Of a stretch of DNA of 64,000 nucleotides, positions 45,593 through 55,186 are shown in pieces. Each line of letters starts with the position of its first letter. Position 1 is the first letter of the stretch. Origin of the DNA: Bacteroidota bacterium. GTDB taxonomy: Bacteria; Bacteroidota; Bacteroidia; Chitinophagales; Chitinophagaceae. Both the position numbers and the translations under genes were made by a program. The stretch lies in assembly GCA_018266575.1 (NCBI GenBank), contig JAFEAE010000009.1, positions 22,262 to 86,261 of the forward strand, read 5' to 3'. The notes under the pieces were generated by a model. The model saw only the letters and a list, made by a program, of their open reading frames with translations. It was not told where the DNA came from and searched no databases.

Positions 45593-45780
45593 AAGTTCTT
45601 TAAATTTTTTATAAACGTATAACCAATAGTCAGCAGGGAAATTGGTAAAATCTAATATCCGAAAACAGGTTAGCAGTAACCTTGATCCGTTCCCTATTTT
45701 TAGTACCCTACAATGATTTTATTAATCACTCCCTGACTGCCCTATTGGCTTTGATTGATCTTACCCCTTAAACCAACAAT

Positions 45781-45812
45781 GCCGGCGATGAATAGTTGCC
45801 GGCTTTTTTATT
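45781..45812 (+). terminator. Intrinsic terminator
   Basis: GCCGGC at 45781-45786 pairs with 45798-45803 and is followed by TTTTTTATTT. It lies about 190 bases after the hypothetical gene's stop and is the first good terminator on that strand after the barrel gene. Confidence 0.8.
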
Positions 45813-45967
45813 TACGAATTAAGATTTCGGATTTACAATTTGTGCGGACAGGTATCAGCCGTCAGTCAACGGTCATTAGTTCTTTAATTCTTAATTCCCC
45901 CTTTAGTTTTTAGTTACTAAAATCTTAGCTATTTATTTTTAGTAACCAGCATTAGTCCTCTTTTCAC

Positions 45968-46090
45968 CATCGTTGCGCCTGCCTGCCGGTAGGCAGGTCG
46001 CACTCTTGTACTGTAGATATTCTTTTGAGCGATTGTCTGAACTTTGATTTGCCTGATTTTTTTGATAACTTATGATTTTAAAATATCAGG
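45968..46090 (-). repeat. Dispersed intergenic element of about 123 bp, copy 2 (inverted)
   Basis: Reverse-complement relative of 32895-33017, including the GCCTGCC-GGTA-GGCAGG palindromic core at 45980-45998 and the flank CTCTTGTACTGTAGATATTC. Confidence 0.75.
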
Positions 46091-46178
46091 TTATAACGCC
46101 TGGCACAACAGCAATTTTCAAATCATAGCTTTCATTTAGTCTGGTAAATCACAGTTCAGAATTATTAATTATCCATTT

Positions 46179-46709
46179 TCAATTTAAAAAGATTTCCCCT
46201 GCTTGTTTCCAGCTATCGATCCGGTCGAAACGTTTTTCATTGAGGTTGTGTGGCGCAGTAAATAAATAAGGCTTGCCTTTAAAATGTTCGAGATGGCGTG
46301 CATGGTCGTCAATCATAAAGTCCCCGCTGATCATTTTTTTATCTCCACTCAATACCAATTGCTGCCATTTGAAGAACGGGTAATTTTCCATCAGCCATTC
46401 GTATTTGTCTTTTAATGAATTGGGGAATTCAATGGCTGCTGAAACAATATAAACATCATAACGTTTATTCATTTCTTTCAACACATCAACACTATCTTCA
46501 ATAACAGGAAGGCCGCGAAAAAACCCCGGTTCAAATAGTTGCTGACGAACTATTGCCTGGTGTTCTTCCGGAAAACCTTTTACCAGGGATTGACCTGCAA
46601 GCATTTTATCAAAATCAATTTCTCCTCCAAAATTTTTCCTGTACCAGTTTCGCATTCCTAATGTTGTGTCGGCTATAACTTCATCCATGTCTACTATTAT
46701 TCTTTGCAT
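46179..46709 (-). CDS. 5'(3')-deoxyribonucleotidase-like HAD phosphatase
   Basis: A 176-residue cytoplasmic HAD enzyme of the NT5C type. The catalytic motif I is DMDEVIAD (Asp7 and Asp9). VSAAIEFPNSLKDKYEWL fits motif II, KK near 125 motif III and GDFMIDDHARHL motif IV. It dephosphorylates deoxynucleoside monophosphates. It lies downstream of uvrA on the same strand, separated by a heptamer array. Confidence 0.88.
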   Translation of the reverse strand: MQRIIVDMDEVIADTTLGMRNWYRKNFGGEIDFDKMLAGQSLVKGFPEEHQAIVRQQLFEPGFFRGLPVIEDSVDVLKEMNKRYDVYIVSAAIEFPNSLKDKYEWLMENYPFFKWQQLVLSGDKKMISGDFMIDDHARHLEHFKGKPYLFTAPHNLNEKRFDRIDSWKQAGEIFLN

Positions 46710-46729
46710 TGTGTTGTGTATTATTTTTT

Positions 46730-46812
46730 GTGAGCAGTAAACAGTAAGCGGTGTGAATATGTAAATTATTTATTGCATTTTACCCCTCACTGCTTACTGC
46801 TTACTTTCCTTC
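46730..46812. repeat. Facing 7-bp arrays at the end of uvrA
   Basis: Units GTAAACA/GTAAGCG run at 46730-46757 and complementary units ACTGCTT at 46782-46812. The second array includes the last three codons and stop of uvrA, so the repeat encodes its C-terminal residues. The word is the same as at 57781-57885. Confidence 0.75.
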
Positions 46813-49676
46813 AGTTCTTCTTTCAAATACTTCGCAGTGAAGCTTTCTTTGTTTTTAATTAATTCTTCCGGTGTTCCTTCAAACAAAATCTTTCCGCCAC
46901 CATCTCCACCTTCGGGCCCAAGATCAATTACATAATCAGCTACTTTAATCACATCTAAATTATGTTCAATCACCAACACTGTATTGCCGCGGTCAACCAG
47001 TTTATTCAGCACATCTAATAAATGCTGGATGTCTTCAAAATGCAAACCGGTTGTCGGTTCATCTAAAATATAAAATGTTTTCCCTGTATCTTTTTTTGAA
47101 AGTTCAGTACCAAGCTTCACACGCTGTGCCTCGCCACCACTCAGCGTTACAGCCGATTGCCCTAATGTAATATAACCTAAACCTACTTCCTGCAACACTT
47201 TTATTTTACGATAGAGATAAGGCACATTCTGAAAAAAATCAACCGCATCATCAACGGTCATATCCAACACATCGCTTATCGATTTTCCTTTGTAACGGAT
47301 TTCAAGAGTTTCGCGGTTATATCTTTTGCCATTACATTTTTCGCAATGCACATATACGTCAGGCAAAAAATTCATTTCTATCACACGCATGCCGCCGCCT
47401 TCGCACACTTCACATCTACCGCTTTTTACATTGAAAGAAAAACGCCCTGCATTATATCCGCGAATTTTTGCTTCAGGAATGGATGCAAACAACGTTCGTA
47501 TGTCCGTAAAAAAACCACAGTAGGTTGCCGGGTTGCTTCTTGGTGTGCGCCCGATTGGTGATTGATCGATCTCTATTACTTTATCAATATACTCTAAACC
47601 CTTTACTGACTTATATTCCAGCGGGTTCATTTTGGAACCATAAGCATGTTTGCTGAGTATCGGGTATAATGTTTCGTTGATCAATGTTGATTTACCGCTT
47701 CCGCTTACTCCTGTTACAACAATAAATTTTCCGAGAGGGAATTTTGCATCTACATTTTTCAGGTTGTTTCCTTTCGCTCCTTTCAGTTCTAAAAATTTTC
47801 CATTCCCCTTTCTTCGTTCTGTTGGTACAGCAATTTTTTTATGCCCGTTTAAATAAGATGAAGTGAGCGTATCTAATTTCAACAACGCACCGGGTACACC
47901 TTGTGCAACAACTTTACCACCATGATAACCTGCTTTCGGCCCGATATCAATCAGATGATCTGCAGCAAGCATTATGTCTTTATCGTGTTCAACAACTAAC
48001 ACGCTGTTGCCAATGTTGCGCAAATTTTTTAGCGCATCTATCAGCCGATGGTTATCGCGTTGATGCAAACCAATACTTGGTTCATCCAGGATATAAGTTA
48101 TGCCTTGTAGCTGCGAGCCGATTTGTGTTGCCAGGCGTATCCGCTGAGACTCGCCACCACTCAGCGTTCTGGAAGACCGGTTTAATGTTAGATACGTTAA
48201 TCCAACATCAAGCAGAAATTGAAGCCGTTCGCGGATTTCTTTTAAAATATCTTTTGCAATAGTTGCCTGCTTGTTGCTTAATCTTTTTTCAATGCCATCA
48301 AACCAACGGATCAGTTTATCTAGGTTCATTTCGCTTAGTTCTGCAATATTCTTCTCATCAACTTTGAACCATAAACTTTCTTTCTTCAACCTTTTGCCTC
48401 CACATGTTTCGCATGTTTTCAGTTCCATATATTTCTCTACCCAATCCCTCAATGCTTCCGTGCTGTATGTGGAAGAAAACCATCGTTTCAACATCGGGAT
48501 TATTCCTTCATAACTTCCGGTATATGCATTCGGGATCGTTTCATCTTCCCCATTAATATCAAAACTTTTTGTAGCATTTCCATCGCCATACAAAAGCAAA
48601 TTCAATTGTGCTTCAGGCAAATCTTTTATCGGCTTATCTAAATTGATCTTGTGTTTTTTTGAAAATTGTATTACCTGTTGAAAAACGCTCGCATCGCGTT
48701 CTTCACCTAATGGTGCAATACCACCTTCTCGTACACTTTTTGTTTTATCGGGCAAAACGGATTCAATACTTATCGTATAAACATCACCCAATCCTTTGCA
48801 GGTTGGGCACGCACCATAAGGTGAATTAAACGAAAAACTATTCGGTGAAGGTTCTTCATAGCTTATGCCGGTGTCTTCGCACATCAACTGTTTGCTATAC
48901 TGCACAACTTTATCATAATCATTCACGAGGAGGAACATCAAATCTTTTCCGACCTGTAATGATTTTTGTACGCTCTGGCTCAATCGTACTTTCATATCAT
49001 CTGTTACCGCAAGGCGGTCGATCACCACTTCTATATCGTGAATTTTATAACGGTCGACCTGCATTTTTGCAACAAGGTCTTTTACTTCACCATCAACACG
49101 CACTTTCAGATAGCCTTTCTTGCGTGTTTCTTCAAACAATTCGCGGTAATGCCCTTTTCTTCCACGAACAAGCGGCGCTAAAATAGTGATCTTTTTATTT
49201 TTAAACTTCTTAAAAACATTGTCCACAATTTCTTCTTCGCTAAACTTCACCATTTTTTTCCCGGTGTTGTATGAATAAGCTTCGCCGATGCGTGCATACA
49301 ACAAACGCAAAAAATCATATACTTCTGTAACTGTACCAACAGTGCTTCGCGGATTTTTATTTGTAGTTTTTTGTTCGATGGAAATTACCGGGCTAAGGCC
49401 TGTGATCTTATCCACATCCGGCCTTTCCATATCCCCGATAAATTGCCGCGCATAAGCGCCGAAACTTTCCATATAGCGGCGTTGCCCTTCTGCATAAATC
49501 GTATCAAATGCCAGCGAGGATTTTCCGCTGCCACTGATTCCCGTGATCACTACCAATTTATTTTTCGGGATTGCGATGTCAATATTTTTCAGGTTATGCA
49601 CACGTGCACCAAAAACCTCTATTGCATCTTCAGTAATTGCTCCGTTCTCTCTTGCCTTTTTTTCTGTTACCGCCAT
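46794..49676 (-). CDS. uvrA: Excinuclease ABC subunit A
   Basis: A 960-residue damage-recognition ATPase of nucleotide excision repair. Two ABC ATPase modules are visible, with Walker A GISGSGKSSLA near 45 and GVSGSGKSTLI near 645. The zinc modules CPTCKGLGD, CETCGGKR and CEVCEGGG...CEKCNGKR are present, with signature LSGGESQRIRLA and LSGGEAQRVKLG and Walker B YILDEPSIGLH and YILDEPTTGLH. Length is normal. Only the last few residues (ESKQ) appear shaped by a repeat array. Confidence 0.98.
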   Translation of the reverse strand: MAVTEKKARENGAITEDAIEVFGARVHNLKNIDIAIPKNKLVVITGISGSGKSSLAFDTIYAEGQRRYMESFGAYARQFIGDMERPDVDKITGLSPVISIEQKTTNKNPRSTVGTVTEVYDFLRLLYARIGEAYSYNTGKKMVKFSEEEIVDNVFKKFKNKKITILAPLVRGRKGHYRELFEETRKKGYLKVRVDGEVKDLVAKMQVDRYKIHDIEVVIDRLAVTDDMKVRLSQSVQKSLQVGKDLMFLLVNDYDKVVQYSKQLMCEDTGISYEEPSPNSFSFNSPYGACPTCKGLGDVYTISIESVLPDKTKSVREGGIAPLGEERDASVFQQVIQFSKKHKINLDKPIKDLPEAQLNLLLYGDGNATKSFDINGEDETIPNAYTGSYEGIIPMLKRWFSSTYSTEALRDWVEKYMELKTCETCGGKRLKKESLWFKVDEKNIAELSEMNLDKLIRWFDGIEKRLSNKQATIAKDILKEIRERLQFLLDVGLTYLTLNRSSRTLSGGESQRIRLATQIGSQLQGITYILDEPSIGLHQRDNHRLIDALKNLRNIGNSVLVVEHDKDIMLAADHLIDIGPKAGYHGGKVVAQGVPGALLKLDTLTSSYLNGHKKIAVPTERRKGNGKFLELKGAKGNNLKNVDAKFPLGKFIVVTGVSGSGKSTLINETLYPILSKHAYGSKMNPLEYKSVKGLEYIDKVIEIDQSPIGRTPRSNPATYCGFFTDIRTLFASIPEAKIRGYNAGRFSFNVKSGRCEVCEGGGMRVIEMNFLPDVYVHCEKCNGKRYNRETLEIRYKGKSISDVLDMTVDDAVDFFQNVPYLYRKIKVLQEVGLGYITLGQSAVTLSGGEAQRVKLGTELSKKDTGKTFYILDEPTTGLHFEDIQHLLDVLNKLVDRGNTVLVIEHNLDVIKVADYVIDLGPEGGDGGGKILFEGTPEELIKNKESFTAKYLKEELKESKQ

Positions 49677-49900
49677 AAAGCCATTTAGGATTGAAATGAA
49701 AAACTAAGATAAGAACAAATGCAATCCCAATTGGTTTGAAAATTTCCCGCAAAAACGAAATAGCAAATTCTCGCAACGGCACAACGATGCGAAGAAAACA
49801 GAATAATATTTCGTATTGAAACTTGTGTACAAATGCGAAGTATAATCTTCTGCCAATTGAAAAATTTCTCATTATGCCGCAGCGCAGTTGCGTGAAATAA

Positions 49901-49935
49901 AAAAGCCGGCACAGAAGTACCGGCTTTTGATGGCC
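49901..49935 (-). terminator. Intrinsic terminator of the DUF4382 gene
   Basis: AAAAGCCGG (49901-49909) pairs with CCGGCTTTT (49920-49928). On the minus strand the stem is followed by TTTTTTATTTC. It lies about 20 bases after the lipoprotein gene's stop. Confidence 0.85.
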
Positions 49936-49951
49936 TATTGATTACAAAAAA

Positions 49952-50845
49952 CTATTTATGCAATGTAATGGTCGGCACCTGTGTAACCTTCATGGAATCT
50001 ACAACAATATTATCAATCGTTGTATCATTATACCCACTTGTGCCTTTGAAGTTAATGGAATATGTACCAGCCGGAACGCCTCGCAACATATAATTTCCAC
50101 CCCAGTTTGGAATTGCATACAATGTATCTGATGCATTATAAACAGTAACTAGGGCGCCGGCTCCCGGAGGTAAAACCTGGCCGGTTATTTTTGCAGCAAC
50201 ATTATCATTGAAAACTACAAAATATGGTTTGAGATAGAATGTTCCGCTCCAGAAGAAAATAGAACGGGAGAGATTGAAATCAAGCCACAATTCAAATTCA
50301 TTGTTTGTAACAGAAGCAACATTTGTGCGTGCAACATTAATATCAAAATAAGGCTCAGGCCCGAATATTTCAAGCGGATAACTTGTTGTGCTATCCGTAT
50401 AGATGCTGTTATCAGAACCAAGCGTGATCCTTATCTTCAAAATTTTTCCGGAAATATAAACGCCGGAACCTAATAATGTGTCAGCACCGTTGCGAAGTTG
50501 CAAAAGGTCATACGTGCCAGGTGTAATGCTGAGTGTATCCCAGACGAGCGATTTGTTATTTTGATGACGACCCCAGCCACAATAATCATTATCCCACTGG
50601 TGGGGATTGTCCGCAGAATCTTGTTTGGTAGCGGTATCTACAAGAACTGCAACTTGCCGGATATCAATCAGCACTTTTGTAAAAGAAACCGGGCCGTCCA
50701 TCATATAGACAGACACCTTCGAGCTTCCCTGGGGTATATTTGTATCAGTAGTGCTTTTGGAAGAGTTGTTTTTGCTACAAGAAACGAATAGAATAAGAAC
50801 GCATAAGCTGCCCATTGCGGCAAGCCGCATAGTTGTAGTTTTCAT
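49952..50845 (-). CDS. DUF4382-type lipoprotein
   Basis: A 297-residue lipoprotein; the signal ends in LFVSC (Cys23). The main domain begins SKVSVYMMDGPVSFTKVLIDIRQVAVLVD and continues with TYDLLQLRNGADTLLGSGVYISGKILKIRITLG, the pattern of DUF4382. A small carboxypeptidase-regulatory-like beta-sandwich (ITGQVLPPGAGALVTVYNASDTLYA...) ends the protein. Function is unknown; probably a surface or periplasmic adhesion-type domain. It is divergent from the chitinase gene. Confidence 0.8.
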   Translation of the reverse strand: MKTTTMRLAAMGSLCVLILFVSCSKNNSSKSTTDTNIPQGSSKVSVYMMDGPVSFTKVLIDIRQVAVLVDTATKQDSADNPHQWDNDYCGWGRHQNNKSLVWDTLSITPGTYDLLQLRNGADTLLGSGVYISGKILKIRITLGSDNSIYTDSTTSYPLEIFGPEPYFDINVARTNVASVTNNEFELWLDFNLSRSIFFWSGTFYLKPYFVVFNDNVAAKITGQVLPPGAGALVTVYNASDTLYAIPNWGGNYMLRGVPAGTYSINFKGTSGYNDTTIDNIVVDSMKVTQVPTITLHK

Positions 50846-51085
50846 GTTTGTAAATTTTAGGTATAATTATGCTCATCAGAAATTCCAAAAATTATTCCAA
50901 AAAAAGTTATTGAATAGTTAACCGGTTTTTATTATATCCAAATCGTTCAAAATAAACATCAAAAAAGGATACGCTTTATTTTTCCTTGGGTTGCTTTATA
51001 CCTGAAAAAAAACTATCTATTTTGTTAATGATGAATTAACTAAGCACATCACAACTTAATTAGCAACACAACCGTAAATGAGAAT

Positions 51086-52204
51086 ATGAAGGCGAAACCA
51101 TTTTTATTTTTAGTTTTTTCTGCAATTATTTTTTTTGGTTTTTCATTCCGGAAGAAACCACCGTTTAAAAAAGTAATCATTGGTTATGTTGCAGGTTTCC
51201 GTGGTTTGATGGGAATAGATTCCATACATGCGGAAAAAATGACCCACATCAATTATGCATTTGCCGTAGTACAGAATAACAGGATTGCGTTTCCTAAGAT
51301 CGCAACAGACACGATAAACCTTGCCAATATCGGAAAACTACGAAACATCAATCCCGATGTAAAACTGATCATCTCCATAGGAGGATGGGCCGGCAGCAAA
51401 AATTTTTCTGATGTAGCACTTACAGATACATCGCGTGAAAACTTCGCGATTAGTGCTGTTGATGTTGTGAGGAAATATGATTTGGATGGAATCGATATTG
51501 ACTGGGAATACCCCGGAATGACCGGTGCGGGGAATATTTATCGGGAAGAAGATAAACATAATTATACGTTGATGCTGAAAGCGCTTCGTGATGAGTTGAA
51601 TAAATTATATGCAACAGATCATAAGCATTATTTTTTAACTGTTGCAACAGGCGCAGATATGTCGTTCATTGAACATACGGAAATGAATGAAGTACAAAAA
51701 TATCTCGACTATGTAAACCTGATGACTTATGATTTCCGCACGGAAGATGACAGCCTTGCAGGGCATCATACAAATTTATTTTCAACGCCGCAATTCAACT
51801 CCTCGATGGATTTGTCTGTAAAAAATTATATAGAAGCCGGAGTGCCGGCAAATAAAATTGTAGCCGGTGTTGCTTTTTACGGAAGGGCATGGAAAGTAAA
51901 TTCTGCTGACAATAACGGATTGAATGGAAAAGTGTTGAAGTATCTGCGCGGCGGTGGTTTCACAAAATTAAAAGACAGTGTGATCGATCAGAATGGCAAC
52001 ACATCATATTGGGATAATACTGCGCAGGCGCCTTATTTATTCAACAGCAGCGACAGTATTTTTTTGAGCTATGATAACGAAAGGTCTATAAAGAAAAAAT
52101 GTGCTTATATAAAACAAAAGCAACTTGCCGGCATAATGTTCTGGGAATATTTTGGCGATTACAAATGTTATTTGCTGGATGTGGTAGATAAGGAGTTGAG
52201 ATGA
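51086..52204 (+). CDS. Exported GH18 chitinase-like enzyme
   Basis: A 372-residue protein with an N-terminal signal/anchor (about 1-21). The GH18 barrel shows VIIGYVAGFRG, LIISIGGWAGS and the catalytic DGIDIDWEYPG motif (Asp134, Asp137, Asp139, Glu141), then MTYDF near 215 and GIMFWEYFGD near the end. The chitinase insertion domain is present before the last strands (VAGVAFYGRAWKV). All catalytic acids are intact, so hydrolysis of chitin or related beta-1,4-GlcNAc chains, such as N-glycan cores, is expected. It stands apart from the main glycan locus. Confidence 0.93.
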   Translation: MKAKPFLFLVFSAIIFFGFSFRKKPPFKKVIIGYVAGFRGLMGIDSIHAEKMTHINYAFAVVQNNRIAFPKIATDTINLANIGKLRNINPDVKLIISIGGWAGSKNFSDVALTDTSRENFAISAVDVVRKYDLDGIDIDWEYPGMTGAGNIYREEDKHNYTLMLKALRDELNKLYATDHKHYFLTVATGADMSFIEHTEMNEVQKYLDYVNLMTYDFRTEDDSLAGHHTNLFSTPQFNSSMDLSVKNYIEAGVPANKIVAGVAFYGRAWKVNSADNNGLNGKVLKYLRGGGFTKLKDSVIDQNGNTSYWDNTAQAPYLFNSSDSIFLSYDNERSIKKKCAYIKQKQLAGIMFWEYFGDYKCYLLDVVDKELR

Positions 52205-52667
52205 TTGATTATTCAGAATTAATAATTCTGAATGTGGTAGATGCTTAAAATAAGTTGACCATGGAATGACCCAGATTCTGGTGCAGGTTTTTACAAAGAA
52301 AAATTACTTAGGGAAATGATATAATAAGGGTCATCTGAATCAGGTCAATCACGGTTCAAAGAAGTGAATTGGTAATTGATAATGAAGTGCCCATTGTTTA
52401 CTCTTTTCTGTTTACTCTTTCCGTTGTTCAGCAGAATTGTTGCAATACAAATGCGTACTCTTGTACTTTTGATATTCTTTATTGAACGGGATTTAGTTGT
52501 TCTATTGGGACTAAACAATTTTAAAACGAAGTCAAAAGCTTGTGCTGTGTTGAATGGAATGCTGATTGACATTATGACGATTATGATCAGGCGCTAATAT
52601 CTTAACTAATCATAACGATCTTCATTATCTGCGTGCTATCTTTTTATTTCAGAAGTTTTCTCTCACT
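52205..52667. other. Intergenic region after the chitinase gene
   Basis: 463 bases. A palindrome (ATTCAGAATT / AATTCTGAAT, 52211-52233) follows the chitinase stop. Units of seven bases (TACTCTT, TTCTGTT) run from 52364 to 52426. A degenerate third copy of the 123-bp element lies at about 52438-52490. The short open frame over this stretch is composed of these repeats and is not a credible gene. Confidence 0.55.
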
Positions 52668-53168
52668 TCATGCCTCTTCTTCCGCATTTTTCTTTTCCAA
52701 CTGCATCATCAAATACCCTTTCAGCAAGCGAATGTTCAGTATTACATTGAGTGCAACGGAAAGGCTAAACACCATAAAGAAAACACCAAATGCACGGATA
52801 ATAGCCGTGAAGTTCATCTTTTTCAACTGGTCGGGAATTTGCATTTGTGAAAGGAGGTCCTTTGTTTCCTGCAACATGTAAATGCCGTTTGTGAACGACA
52901 TCACCGCAAAAAATAAAGATATATAGCCCATTAACCGGATACCTGTTGGCGTTTGTTTGCTTAAAGGAATTGTTGGGTATAAAATACTTTTTCGCAGTTG
53001 CAAAGAAGCATAACTGTGCAACGTAATGCTGCCAATTAAAATAACAGACAACAAAACGGGAAGTGCAGGGTACATGAAAAATGTGATCAGTATACACAAC
53101 ACGATCCCTCCGCTGATGATGAGATTAACCCACGAAAGAATATTGGAAACAGCTAATGCTTTTTTCAT
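52668..53168 (-). CDS. Hypothetical four-helix membrane protein
   Basis: A 166-residue protein with four hydrophobic segments (about 8-33, 35-55, 78-100, 125-150), the last followed by a charged tail (MMQLEKKNAEEEA). No family was recognised. It starts four bases after the aspS stop and is very probably co-transcribed with it, but nothing else links the two functions. Confidence 0.75.
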   Translation of the reverse strand: MKKALAVSNILSWVNLIISGGIVLCILITFFMYPALPVLLSVILIGSITLHSYASLQLRKSILYPTIPLSKQTPTGIRLMGYISLFFAVMSFTNGIYMLQETKDLLSQMQIPDQLKKMNFTAIIRAFGVFFMVFSLSVALNVILNIRLLKGYLMMQLEKKNAEEEA

Positions 53169-53172
53169 TGTG

Positions 53173-55002
53173 CTATGATTGAACGTTCAGCTTTATTGAA
53201 AGCTCCTGTAGTTGTTTGTCATCAATAGTTGATGGCGCATCGAGCATTACATCTCTCCCGGAATTATTTTTCGGGAATGCAATGAAATCACGGATGCTTT
53301 CGCTTCCGCCAAGGATTGCACACAACCTGTCGAAACCAAATGCGATGCCGCCATGCGGTGGCGCACCATATTCAAATGCGCCCAATAAAAACCCGAATTT
53401 ATGCAATGCTTCTTCTTTCGTCATACCAAGGGCGGCAAACATTTTTTCCTGCAGGTCGCGTTGAAAAATACGTATCGAACCGCCGCCGATCTCATTTCCG
53501 TTCAACACCATATCATAGGCATTCGCTTTAATATTTGCATAAGGATGTTTCAAATACTCTGCAGCATTTTCAATCACCGGATCGTTATTGATCATCACTT
53601 CTATATGGTCTGGTTTAGGTGCGGTGAACGGATGATGGCGTGCCACCCAACGGTTATCTTCTTCGCTGTATTCAAACAAAGGGAAATCGAGCACCCACAA
53701 TAATTTGAATTCGTCTTTTTTTCTGAATCCTAAACGTTCGCCTAATTCCAGGCGTAATTCGCTGATCGCTTTGCGGGTCTTTTCTTCTGTGCCTGCCAGA
53801 ATTAAAACAAGGTCGCCTGCTTTTGCATTGGTAAATGATGCGATGGCTTTTAATTTTTCTTCACTGTAAAATTTATCGACACTGCTTTTAAAAGTACCGT
53901 CTGCATTGCATTTTATCGTTACCAAACCCTGCATACCGATCTGCGGGCGTTTAACCCACTCCGTTAGTTCGTCTGTTTGTTTGCGTGTATATTCACCGCA
54001 ACCCGGCACTGCAATAGCAACAACGGTTTCTGCCTTATCAAATACGCCGAAGTTTGCGCCATTGATCAGTTCGCCGGTAGCAATCAGTTGGCCGTCTTTT
54101 TTAAACGCAGATTTCAGGTTAGCGATCTTCATTGCAAAACGGATATCCGGTTTATCATTTCCATAATTCCACATCGCATCTTCCCAGCTCATGCGTTCTA
54201 ATTTCTCCGTATAATCAATTCCCTTCACTTCTTTAAAAATACTCTTCACCATTCCTTCAAACATATTCAGGATATCTTCCTGCTCTACAAAACTCATCTC
54301 ACAATCTATCTGTGTAAATTCAGGCTGGCGGTCTGCACGCAGGTCTTCATCACGAAAACATTTTACAATCTGGTAATACCTGTCGTAACCACTCACCATC
54401 AATAATTGCTTGAACGTTTGCGGGCTTTGTGGCAATGCATAAAACTGTCCTGCATTCATTCTTGAAGGCACCACAAAATCCCTTGCACCTTCCGGAGTTG
54501 ATTTTATTAAAAACGGTGTTTCAATATCCATGAAATTGTTTGCATGCAGATAATTTCTTGCGGCGCGGTTAACGGCATAACGCAGTTCTAAATTTTTTCT
54601 CACTGCATTGCGGCGCAAATCGAGGTAACGGAATTTCATCCGCAGGTCATCGCCGCCATCTGTATCATCCTGCACAGTGAAAGGCGGGGTAACTGATTTA
54701 TTTAAAATAGAAAAAGAAGAGACTTTTATTTCAATATCACCCGTCGGAATATTTGTGTTCTTATTACTTCTTTCCGAAACAATTCCTTTTGCCTGCAAAA
54801 CAAATTCACGTCCGAGCGGATTGTTGTCTAATTGTGTATTTAATTCTTCCCCAAAAAGTAATTGCGTAATTCCGTAACGGTCGCGCAGGTCAATAAATGT
54901 GATGCTCCCGAATTTTCTCACAGTCTGCACCCAGCCGGCCAGCGTAACGTTTTCATTAACGTGTGTTCTCCGTAATTCCCCGCAAGTATGCGTTCTGTAC
55001 AT
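53173..55002 (-). CDS. aspS: Aspartyl-tRNA synthetase
   Basis: A 609-residue class II synthetase. The N-terminal OB-fold anticodon-binding domain contains [32 protein letters not shown]. Catalytic motifs include [23 protein letters not shown] (motif 2) and the C-terminal [15 protein letters not shown] (motif 3). The bacterial GAD insertion domain lies between them (about 285-420). The length is typical of bacterial AspRS. A TAnnTTTG element lies just upstream. Confidence 0.98.
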   Translation of the reverse strand: MYRTHTCGELRRTHVNENVTLAGWVQTVRKFGSITFIDLRDRYGITQLLFGEELNTQLDNNPLGREFVLQAKGIVSERSNKNTNIPTGDIEIKVSSFSILNKSVTPPFTVQDDTDGGDDLRMKFRYLDLRRNAVRKNLELRYAVNRAARNYLHANNFMDIETPFLIKSTPEGARDFVVPSRMNAGQFYALPQSPQTFKQLLMVSGYDRYYQIVKCFRDEDLRADRQPEFTQIDCEMSFVEQEDILNMFEGMVKSIFKEVKGIDYTEKLERMSWEDAMWNYGNDKPDIRFAMKIANLKSAFKKDGQLIATGELINGANFGVFDKAETVVAIAVPGCGEYTRKQTDELTEWVKRPQIGMQGLVTIKCNADGTFKSSVDKFYSEEKLKAIASFTNAKAGDLVLILAGTEEKTRKAISELRLELGERLGFRKKDEFKLLWVLDFPLFEYSEEDNRWVARHHPFTAPKPDHIEVMINNDPVIENAAEYLKHPYANIKANAYDMVLNGNEIGGGSIRIFQRDLQEKMFAALGMTKEEALHKFGFLLGAFEYGAPPHGGIAFGFDRLCAILGGSESIRDFIAFPKNNSGRDVMLDAPSTIDDKQLQELSIKLNVQS

Positions 55003-55034
55003 GCCTGATATTTTTCGTTTTTTATAAAGAGTGG

Positions 55035-55042
55035 CAAAGGTA
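55035..55042 (-). promoter_or_regulatory. Probable -7 promoter element of aspS
   Basis: On the minus strand TACCTTTG matches TAnnTTTG and lies 33 bases before the aspS ATG. No good -33 TTTG is seen, because the expected place is occupied by a heptamer array. Confidence 0.45.
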
Positions 55043-55049
55043 AGAAAGA

Positions 55050-55183
55050 GAAGTTAGAAGTTAGGGATTAGAAGACAGGAGATAGAATTTAGCAGTCAGA
55101 AAGCTTTCAGAGCGAAGTACTAAAGTATTACTGACAGGCAATTTCTTTTAGCTTCTAACTCCTGTCTTCTAACTTCTTCTCAC
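55050..55183. repeat. Facing 7-bp arrays in the aspS / MtfA-like divergent region
   Basis: Units near TTAGAAG run at 55050-55101 and complementary units near TAACTTC at 55149-55183, ending three bases before the MtfA-like start codon. This is one of the clearest examples in the window; almost the whole intergenic region is made of seven-base units. Confidence 0.8.
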
Positions 55184-55186
55184 TTT

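Larger units (their letters stand above)
45593..46178. other. Long intergenic region with structured segment and dispersed element
   Basis: 586 bases. Bases 45615-45812 contain facing complementary segments (CCAATAG at about 45622 and CTATTGG at about 45745) that end in the terminator below, so a structured 3' UTR or small RNA is possible. Bases 45850-45905 show a loose 7-base rhythm. Bases 45968-46090 are copy 2 of the 123-bp element. Confidence 0.45.

Noticed and set aside
52376..52597. 73-codon open frame after the chitinase
   Set aside because: It is built from a heptamer array and a degenerate copy of the 123-bp element; its hydrophobic look comes from T-rich repeats.
55050..55183. Possible CRISPR array
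   Set aside because: Units are 7 bases with no spacers, and no cas gene is present anywhere in the window.
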